The translations under genes and the position numbers were made by a program. Below are positions 56,414 through 64,000 of a stretch of 64,000 nt of DNA, piece by piece (positions within the stretch are counted from its first letter, which is position 1; each line of letters starts with the position of its first letter). Below the pieces are notes generated by a model. That model had not been told where the DNA came from. It saw nothing but the letters and a program-made list of their open reading frames with translations, and did not search any database. The DNA lies in assembly GCA_024364735.1 (NCBI GenBank), contig JAGFNQ010009501.1, forward strand, positions 122,170-186,169, read 5' to 3'. The DNA comes from Boesenbergia rotunda (lineage: Eukaryota; Streptophyta; Magnoliopsida; Zingiberales; Zingiberaceae).

Positions 56414-57510
56414 TTAAAACTGGGCTGTTCTAGGGTACCAAATTCCTAAACTTTCTGTCCCTTTGAGATACCTAAATATCCTTTTAACTAGGGTTAGATG
56501 TGATTCTTTAGCACATGTTTGATACCTAGCACACATACTAACTGCAAAGAGAATATCAGGTCGACTTGCAGTTAGGTAAAGTAAGCTACCTATAGCACTT
56601 CTATAATACTTAAGGTCAACAGGTTTGCCATTTGTGTCACTATCTATAGTTTGATTGGTAGTCATAGGTGTCTTAATTTCTTTAGCACTATCCATTCCAA
56701 ATTTTCTAAGTAATTCTTTAGTGTATTTTTGTTGATAGACAAAAGTACCCTCACTAGTCTGTTTTATTTGTAACCCTAAAAAGAAAGTTAATTGACCTAC
56801 TAAACTCATTTCAAATTCATTTTCCATTACCGTTATAAAGTCTTGTAAAAAATTTGAGTTAGTTGAGCCAAATACTATATCATCTACATATACTTGAGCT
56901 ATAAAAATATCAGTTTTTAGAGTTTTAACAAATAGTGTTGGGTCAATTTTGCCTTGGTTAAAGCCTTTAGATACTAAGTAGTTAGACAATCTTTCATACC
57001 AGGCCCTAGGGGCTTGCTTAAGTCCATATAAGGCTTTCTTAAGTTTAAAGATATAGTCAGGATATTCTAGGCTTTCAAAACTTGGGGGTTGGCCTACATA
57101 GATTTCTTCCTTAATCAGGCCATTTAGGAAGGCTGACCTAACATCCATTTGATACAACTTGAATCCCTTATGGGCTGCATAACTTAAAAGCATCCTAATG
57201 GACTCAAGTCTAGCTACAGGGGCATAGGTTTCATCATAATCAAGTCCTTCTACTTGGCTAAACCCCTTGGCTACTAACCTAGCCTTATTTCTGACTGTTT
57301 CTCCTTGTTCATTAAGTTTATTCCTAAAGACCCATTTAGTTTCAATAAATTTCTTGCCTTTAGGTAAGGGTACTAAGTCCCAGACTTGACTACGTTCAAA
57401 TTGGGCTAACTCTTCCTGCATGGCTATGATCCAATCAGGGTCAAGTAAGGACTCTTCTATAGACTTGGGTTCAATTTTTGAAATCAAGGCAATTTGACTA
57501 AGGTTCCTAA
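56414..57510 (-). pseudogene. E2 reverse transcriptase, domain open
   Basis: A 357-codon frame (first Met at 57487). Motifs in order: WVFRNKLNEQG, NKARLVAKGFSQVEGLDYDE, YAPVARLESIRMLL, YQMDVRSAFLNG, ALYGLKQAPRAWY, QVYVDDIVFGS (catalytic), YRSAIGSLLYLTASRPDI. All expected catalytic Asp residues are present. It is the best-preserved RT in the window, but the frame is broken on both sides, so no full polyprotein can be made. Confidence 0.88.
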
Positions 57511-58027
57511 AGGCTGATCTGGTCTTAGCTCTGGATCGCCTATGATCTAATCAGTTGGGTGGGCTGAGCTAACTCGAATAGTTCTGGGTTGGTTAGGTTC
57601 AGATTCAGGTGCAGGTTCAGTCAGATCATGGTCTCGGTCCTCAAATTGGCTTTCATTTGGGTCAGTACTAGACCTAACAAAATCAATTGGTTGGTAGGTG
57701 GTTTGATCAAGGTTATTTGGGCTAGACTTTTCATTAAATTTTACATTTGTAGTTTCTTCAATTCTTAGGGTAGTTTTATTATAAACTCTATAAGCTCTAC
57801 TGGTAAGGGAATAACCTACAAAGATATCTTCCTCAACCTTAGAGGTAAATTTTCCTAAGTGTTCTCTAGTGTTTAATATATACACTTTGCATCCAAATAC
57901 TTTAAAATACTTAATATTAGGTTGTTTTTCATAATAGATTTCAAAAGTTGTTTTTCCTAGATTTTTATTTATAGTTATTCTATTTTGTACATAATAGGCT
58001 GTACTAACAGCCTCAGCCCAAAAATAT
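57511..58027 (-). pseudogene. E2 integrase C terminus and linker
   Basis: The frame at 57547-57885 has the integrase tail (FVGYSLTSRAYRVYN) and an acidic/Pro linker to RT. Between 57886 and 58027 the minus strand still reads as integrase (AVSTAYYVQNRI) but is out of frame with the core. Confidence 0.8.
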
Positions 58028-58980
58028 TTAGGTAGATTGTAGCATTGTTCTGGTTGCTTCTTGTAGTGTTCTATTTTTCCTTTCTACTATTCTATTTTGT
58101 TGAGGTGTTTTAGGACAAGAGAATTCGTGATGGTAGCCATTTTCTAAGCAGAATTGGTTAAATTTTTGATTTTTAAATTCCCCGCCGTTATCGCTCCTAA
58201 GTCTTTTAATTTTAATCCCTTTTTCATTTTCTACTAATTTACAAAATTGAGTAAACATATCAAAAGTTTCATCTTTATTTTTTAAAAATTTTACCCAGGT
58301 AAATCTTGAATAGTCATCTATGATTACTAAACAGTAAAGGTTTCCACTAATTGATTTTACCCCATGTGAGTCAAATAGGTCTAGGTGAATTAATTCAAGA
58401 ATTGACTTAGTTTGAGTTTGACTAGTTGGTTTGTGGGTTGACCTAGTTTGTTTTCCTTGTTGACATGCGTTACATAAGGTTGACTCAAGGTTAGATAACT
58501 TTGGTAGGCCTCTAACTAAACCTTTTAGTTTAGGTAGTTTTCTGAAGTGAGTGTGTGAAAGTCTCCTATGCCAGAGCCAAGTCTCATCCTTATGGGTTAA
58601 AAGACAATTTTCTAAGGGACAGGTTAACTTAATTTCATAAATGTTATTGTGCCTAAGTCCTCTAAGTGTGATGTTTAGGTTGTCATTGTGTTTGATCAGA
58701 CATTCATTGGATAGGAATCTAACCTTATAACCAGTGTCACACAATTGGCTAATACTCAGTAAATTGAAGTGAAAATTTTCAACAAGTAATACATTTGTAA
58801 TTATAAAATCAGACTCAAGTTCAATATTACCTAGGCCAATTACCTTAAGTTTACCGTTATTTCCAAAAGCAACGGTCCCTAGTCTTTTGTACTTGAGTTC
58901 TGTAAATTTGGTGGGATCCCCAGTCATGTGTCTGGAGCACCCACTGTCAATAATCCATTTATTTACCTACAGTTAAGTAA
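58028..58980 (-). pseudogene. E2 protease end and integrase core
   Basis: A 299-codon frame preceded by the protease active-site sequence WIIDSGCSRHMTGD (about 58920-58965). Then integrase: HHCC region (WHRRLSH, CNACQQGK), core (LDLFDSHG, IDDYSRFTWVKF, LRSDNGGEF) and RIVERKNRTLQEATRTML. It ends at a frameshift/stop at 58028. Confidence 0.85.
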
Positions 58981-59039
58981 AAGATTTAGAACTTAGGTTA
59001 AGTTTTTGAATTTTTTTTTAAATTTAAGAAAATTTTAAA

Positions 59040-59516
59040 CATCCTAAAGAATTTAAAACTTGAATTTGAATTTTGAATTTTATTAATTTTTGAATTTAAA
59101 TTTTGAATTTGAATTTTATGAATTTGAATTTTGAATTTGAATTTTATGAATTTTTGAATTTGAATTTTATTAATTTTGAATTTTGAATTTTAATTTTATT
59201 AATTTTTGAATTTGAATTTTGAATTAATTTGAATTTTATTAATTTTTGAATTTGAATTTTGAATTAATTTGAATTTTATTAATTTTGATTTTGTTAATTT
59301 GAATTTTGAATTTTGAATTCGTTAATTTGAATTTTGAACTTTGATTTTGTTAGTTTGAATTTTGAACTTTGATTTTGTTAATTTGAATTTTGAATTTTGA
59401 ATTTGTTAATTTGAATTTTGAAATTTGATTTTGTTAATTTGAATTTTGAAATTTGATTTTGTTAATTTGAATTTTGAAATTTGATTTTGTTAATTTGAAT
59501 TTTGAATTTGATTTTA
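59040..59516. repeat. AT-rich tandem array, 28-bp period
   Basis: From 59293 to 59516 eight units of GTTAATTTGAATTTTGAAAT plus TTGATTTT repeat at exactly 28-base spacing (starts 59293, 59321, 59349, 59377, 59405, 59433, 59461, 59489). Left of this, from about 59040, related words (GAATTTTATTAATTTTTGAA) repeat irregularly. It lies just upstream of the E2 protease on the element strand. Confidence 0.9.
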
Positions 59517-59519
59517 ATT

Positions 59520-60169
59520 GTCCTTATTCATCTCACTTGATCTAAGTTGTCAATCAAAGGGATCCTATGATTTGTGTGAGATAAGTTTGAGTTTGATTTA
59601 TAAAAGTTAATCTGACCTTTTGTTAGATTCAGGTTTGACAAGAAGCAGTTTAAAAGTATACTTCCATAATTGGTTTCCAGGCCGTGGCGAGACACAGAGG
59701 TCTTCTTTGGCCGAAGCCTTATTGGATCAACAACCACTTTCTAGGCAAAACCGCTTAAGGAAGTTGTACTTTTAACCTACCTATTGAAACTCCTTGGTCT
59801 AACTAGTCTAGGATGTGGCGAGGTAGCTTCGGTTAGTTTCACTGGGCTAAGAAGACCAAATAGAGGACGCCTTCCCCTACCTGACTCCTTAGATCAGCTT
59901 CCCTAACGTACTATCAGCTCGCCCTACCCTGGTACTGAGTAGGTCAAGTGTCAGACTAACTTTTGAAACTAGTCCTAGGTACCCAGACGGGTAAAGGGTG
60001 ACTTTGAGGTGCCAACTAATTTGGAGCTTCCCCCTAAATTGTAGACTGGGTGTCTAGGGTCAATGTAGTGGATGCCCCTTTTTGGGACATAAAGTTGATT
60101 CTGACCTACTTGCTTTGTTAGGTAAGCTTTCGGAACCCACGCTTTTTGTTGATTTTTACGGGGGTGGAT
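59520..60169 (-). pseudogene. E2 gag-protease linker remnant
   Basis: On the minus strand from 60169 a stretch reads WVPKAYLTKQVG, resembling the sequence between the gag zinc knuckle and protease in SIRE elements. Many stops and shifts follow. The rest is unrecognised. D2 cuts it at 60169. Confidence 0.45.
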
Positions 60170-60239
60170 TGTAACACCCCAAATTTGTCAATGTAAAATC
60201 ATGACAATGTATGAAAATGGTTATAATGCAATGATATAA

Positions 60240-60510
60240 ATTTCATGCAATCACATGCTATGAAATGTCATGAATACATGAAATATTATATTCATGAAAT
60301 ATTATTATCATGAAATATTAGCATGAGATATTATATTCATGAAATATTATTATCATGAAATATTAGCATGAAATATTATATTCATGAAATATTAGCATGA
60401 AATATTATATTCATGAAATATTATTATCATGAAATATTATCATGAAATATTATTATCATGAAATATTATCATGAAATATTAGATTCATGAAATATTATTA
60501 ATAGTATGAA
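60240..60510 (+). repeat. ATGAAATATTA repeats in D2 LTR
   Basis: About 15 units of TCATGAAATATTAT/GC make up this stretch, in composite 12-, 15- and 18-base steps. Confidence 0.85.
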
Positions 60511-61741
60511 ATTTCATGATGGGCTTGGCTTAATGGGCTTTGATATGGGTTAGTGCAAACTGTGATAAAAAGAAGAGCTTGAAAGGAGGAAGCAAGGATT
60601 GAACCTTGAACCTCCTAGTTGCACTCACCATGTCATAACCAATGAACCAAGCAATATTTCATGTAGAAGGAAAAGGGAACATGCTTGTTAAAAGCTAGGG
60701 AAGGGAAGAGACATGTCTTTTCATGAGAAAAGTATAAATAAGGGAAGTTGGAATAACTTCCTCTTCTTCTCTTCTTCTTCTTCCTTCTCCACCGAAACCA
60801 CCTTCATCCTCTTCTCTTCTTCCATTTTCGAAAACCTCATTCAAGGGTTCTAACCCTAGGGCAATTGCAAGGAGGGAAGCCAAGTGTCTTTGCCTTCTAC
60901 CAAGACCAAGGAGTCTTAGAGGAAAATTTGAAGAAAAAGGCTTTCACATACCCTTCAAGTGTAGGGTACCCTACGATTTAAAGAAGATTAAATTCCAGCG
61001 CTAGGATGTAAGTATCCCCTCGCCTGCAGTATAATGGTTATGTGTGATCCTTGTTATTTTTCTTGTACAAAATTTAGGGCTTTTCACCTTTGAAAGTTTC
61101 GGCCCCCTCTTGAAGGGAGGCCTTGGTCACTTTTTATTACATAGAAAGATTCCTTGAAATTTAGGGTATGCTTATATGTTGTTTCCCTTCATGTTGTAAT
61201 ACCAAAAAAATTGGGATTTGCACCCTTATAAGTTTCGGCCAAGCATGATAGAAATTAGGGTTTGGGAATTTTATGATTTTCTATAATGGATTCATGCTTA
61301 GGAATGTAGATCAAGTGTTTGAATATATGTTTGTATGAATATTTGATACTCCTACCCTATGAAACTAGGGTTAGGGTTTAGATGGGTTTCGGCCAAGACC
61401 TAGGAATTAGGGTTAGTGGATGCTAACCCCACTTTGAGGGTTAAACCATGTTTAAATTGTTAACATGAAATATACTAGAGGTGTTTATAAGAATGTTTGA
61501 AGGAATGCTTGATTGGAAAACCAAACTCCTTTACTTGTGAGTTTCGGCCAACCCTAGTTCTGGGGTTGAGAAGTACCTAATGAGACCATGAAGCATGCTA
61601 CTACATATGTGATGTGTGTATAAATTATATGACCTATCTTGTTAGGTATAAAAGCATGCCTTATAGCCCATGGGGCACCTTGATGATATGAACATGATGT
61701 GTTTGATAATATGCTTAAAAAGGGTTACTCTATTGAAACTG

Positions 61742-61812
61742 GGATCAAGAGCACCCGAATGTGTGGTGTGTCCCTAGGGGATCAAGAGCACCCGAATGTG
61801 TGGTGTGTCCCT
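61742..61812 (+). repeat. 37-bp tandem duplication in D2 LTR
   Basis: Two copies of GGATCAAGAGCACCCGAATG plus TGTGGTGTGTCCCT, spaced 37 bases. A third, weak start (GTGATTAAGAGTACC) follows. Confidence 0.85.
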
Positions 61813-62922
61813 TTGAGAAGTGATTAAGAGTACCTTTAGGCATATACATATATGAGTAATAGCATGATAAATTACTTTACTTTAAAGGTTGTGTACCCGA
61901 CTCGGAAGGGGGTCGTTAAACAAATCCAATGTGCATGTTAACTGAAGGTCATGGCATTGGTAGGACGGAAGGGTCCTGCTCTAATTAGATTGGTGGCTCG
62001 CTACCCTAATTTATTAGGGAACGCGCATGATGTGGTACTACAACTGGGCTCTAGATGATGATATGATATTTTGAAGTATTTACCATTATGGAACCTTTTT
62101 GAAAAACATTTCTTATCATGTGATCTTGTTCCGTAAAGTACTTAGAGATAAATTGATGTGATGTTTATGATGCTTTGATGAGATGCTTATGATGCTGATA
62201 ATTCTATCTGATTACTGTGTACATGATATGATGTATCGATATGGATTTTGCGAGTAGGCCCGGATTCTTACTAAGCATGTTTTGCTTACTAGTTCATGTT
62301 GTTTTCCTTATGCTGCAGATAGCGGTAAGAAATACTTGAACTAAAGGAAGAGGCAGAGGGAAGGCTAGAGGATGTGTGTGGTGATGGCTCGGGAAAGGAT
62401 GAAAGATTCTATCTACCTTAGTTTGTCTAGAATCTAACTGCTTCCGATAAAAGATTGAAATTGTATTACTATACTCTGAATATATGATGATTGTGACTAC
62501 TCTACTGTTAGAGATATGGAACCTAGGTCATGTTAGATAATACTATTATTAACGTCTAATTCTTATAGTATGCATGCTCAGTAAAATGCTAGATGTTTAC
62601 TATTTTCGGTTGCTTATGAATGCTTCTTTTGTATATGCTTCTTTTGTATGTATCTAAGACTAGATAACTCTTGCTATATTCTTACTTGAGATTCCATGCT
62701 ATAGTGTGTTAAATGATCTTCATATTAGGTTGTAAATGCATGTAGATATAAAAGAAATGAAAAACCTTGTTTGGTAAATTAGTCTTCAATAAGCATGCTT
62801 ATTACTAGTTCATGTATTGTAATTGTTTTGTTGGGATATACATGCTTACCTTGATAAATGATATGAATGTATGGACCCGTAACCCCGCCTTAAGGGTAGA
62901 TATAAGGTCGGGCGTTACAAGT

Positions 62923-62934
62923 TGGTATCAAAGC
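62923..62934 (+). other. D2 primer-binding site
   Basis: TGGTATCAAAGC differs by one base from the initiator-Met primer site TGGTATCAGAGC. It lies three bases after the LTR end. Confidence 0.85.
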
Positions 62935-63330
62935 AGTTTTCCCCTCCACCACACACACATCAAGCTTCCTCCTGCCGCTTCCAAGTAAGAAATCCTAACT
63001 CGCTTAGATTATTTCATGTACAGAGCTACTATATGAGATGAGTTATGCTTGCATGATATGAAGATGAGTAATACTTGCATAACAAGTAAAGGTAGAATTA
63101 TGACTGATGTAGTCATTTACTGTCTATATGATAGTCAATGACTAGAAATTGTAAAATATGTGAATGTATGAGCACTTATTCATGACCTAGAATTTGGGGT
63201 AAGAGGGTGGTTACATATAGTAATCGCTAGGGTAAACCACACCGATTGGGTGTGTGTTTCCTCTGTATATATTTGCGAATTGAAAAAGGAATGGTTGTGT
63301 ATTAACCATGTCATTTTTTTTCAATTCCAG

Positions 63331-64000
63331 ATGTTGCCTGAGGACTACCCTGAGAGATGCCGCGAGCTGCTGGAGCAGATAGAGACAGTTAGGGATTGGC
63401 CGACCCTGGGAATTCAAGGCACCATAGGATTCTTGGATCGGCTCTTCTGGAAACTGGAGCGGAAGGGTTTCCAGCCACGGACGATCATAGGATCGGAGCT
63501 TTACTCCGTTCTTTGCCCAACCGGGCCAGAGAGGTGGCGCATCAGATCTGGGGACAGCACAGATGCCGTATGCCCTATACGGGGTTGTGCAGGCAGCTCC
63601 TCCGCCATGAGTTCCCAGCGGACCTGGGAGACTCGGAGGAGGACCCCGAGCAGTCCGAGGAGGACCCTGAGCCCTATGAGGAGGATCCCGAGCCCTTCGA
63701 GGAGGACCCCGAGCCCTTCGAGGAGGACCCTGAGCCCTTTGAGGAGGACCCCGAGCCGTTCGAGGAGGACCCCGAGCCGTTCGGGGAGGACCCGAACTCT
63801 TCGAGGAGAACCCAGAGCTGCTGGAGATGTTCGAGGAGGACCTTGAAGTGGACGAGGAGATCCTCGAGGTTGAAGAAGAGGACCCGATGGGAACAGTTGA
63901 GGATCCTGAGGCGGGTCAGAGGGTGATGAGTGAGGAGATAGTAGGTGTCCGCTATGTTATTCTTTATGTTGGGCATCACGGCAGCCCATCTTGCTCACTG
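63331..64000 (+). pseudogene. D2 first ORF (gag position), acidic repeat protein, frameshifted
   Basis: The ATG at 63331 follows directly on TTTTTTTTCAATTCCAG, which looks like a splice acceptor. The first about 65 residues (MLPEDYPERCRELLEQIE...) are in one frame. Similarity of composition then favours another frame from about 63490 (LPNRAREVAHQIWGQH, LCRQLLRHEFPADLG), which runs into an EEDPEPF heptad array. One base appears lost near 63793, after which a third frame stays acidic and open to the window end. It is not recognised as a standard capsid domain; gag is inferred from position. Confidence 0.5.
63640..63796 (+). repeat. 21-bp minisatellite coding EEDPEPF
   Basis: About seven in-frame units of GAGGAGGACCCCGAGCCCTT plus one base. 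They differ only at synonymous or Pro/Gln and Phe/Tyr/Ser positions. The array ends where the frame is lost. Confidence 0.9.

Larger units (their letters stand above)
53295..60169 (-). mobile_element. E2: SIRE-like Copia element, reverse strand, cut by D2
   Basis: The 3' LTR (53295-54736), polypurine tract, RNase H, RT, integrase and protease follow in order on the minus strand. The left flank is GTCTC (53290-53294). Motifs (NKARLVAKGFSQ, ALYGLKQAPRAWY, YVDDIVFGSTN) are those of the SIRE/Maximus lineage. No env-like ORF is seen between RNase H and the LTR. D2 interrupts it at 60169. Confidence 0.88.
60170..62919 (+). repeat. D2 5' LTR, 2750 bp
   Basis: It runs from TGTAACACCCCAAATT to GGTCGGGCGTTACA. 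A TCATGAAATATTATTA repeat field is near the start and a CTTATGCTGCAG tract near 62313. A TATA-like TATAAATAAGG lies at about 60733, followed by a CT-rich leader (60760-60830). Several TTTCGGCC words occur at about 61100-61550. No ORF. Confidence 0.88.
60170..64000 (+). mobile_element. D2: Tekay-like Gypsy element, 5' end, runs off window
   Basis: The 5' LTR, primer site and first coding region are present. The left flank is TGGAT (60165-60169); the other end lies outside the window. It is inserted in E2 gag. The LTR ends match D1 (TGTAAC...GGCGTTACA). Confidence 0.88.

Noticed and set aside
63331..63350. Similar N-termini of D2 first ORF (MLPEDY) and C1 ORF1 (MFPPEDY)
   Set aside because: Only five or six residues agree and the sequences diverge at once; treated as coincidence.
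1..64000. Host protein-coding genes, tRNA genes, CRISPR arrays
   Set aside because: No frame outside retroelement domains shows a coherent coding pattern; no tRNA cloverleaf and no regularly spaced direct-repeat array with unique spacers was recognised.

Overview
This window looks like intergenic heterochromatin from a large-genome flowering plant. I see no host gene, tRNA, rRNA or CRISPR array. Nearly all of the 64 kb is LTR retrotransposon sequence inserted into other retrotransposons. Lineages (Angela-type and SIRE-type Ty1/Copia; CRM/Reina-type, Tekay-like and Athila/Tat-like Ty3/Gypsy) are judged from protein motifs, primer-binding sites and LTR ends. They could not be checked by search. 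The species is not identifiable; a monocot is a weak guess.

Names used here: A0-A5 are Angela-type Copia elements (LTR about 1.6-1.9 kb). B1-B2 are a second Copia family (LTR about 2.3 kb). C1-C2 are a non-autonomous Gypsy-like family (LTR 2.5 kb, no polymerase). D0-D2 are Tekay-like Gypsy LTRs. E1-E2 are SIRE-like Copia.

Left part (1-14370): an internally deleted D0 Gypsy element whose second LTR is split by solo LTR A5; then A0, truncated at both ends; then an unassigned stretch (9986-11167); then a decayed CRM/Reina-like Gypsy element.

Centre (14371-47349): a reverse-strand Angela element, A1, holds most of the nest. Its 3' LTR begins at 14371 and ends at 42024 because E1 (carrying B1), A2 and A3 all landed in it. 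A2 contains the complete C1 element (23530-38502), and C1 contains solo LTRs B2 and D1. When the insertions are subtracted, the A1 LTR is about 1.86 kb, matching solo LTR A4 (1853 bp). The internal region of A1 is read on the minus strand from 42025 and contains A4.

Right part (47350-64000): C2 (minus strand) interrupts A1, E2 (SIRE-like, minus) interrupts C2, and D2 (Gypsy, plus) interrupts E2 and runs out of the window.

Five insertions have perfect 5-bp target duplications on both sides, plus B1, so six in all. A3, A4 and E1 have duplications with one mismatch. The order of events can be read from the nesting. The most unusual content is the C family. Two copies share a protein not recognised here, made of 27-residue acidic, Cys-containing repeats, a second Trp/Leu/Arg repeat and a hydrophobic tail. 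They also share several internal polypurine tracts and the same target sequence. All pol genes seen are broken, so no element looks autonomous within the window.
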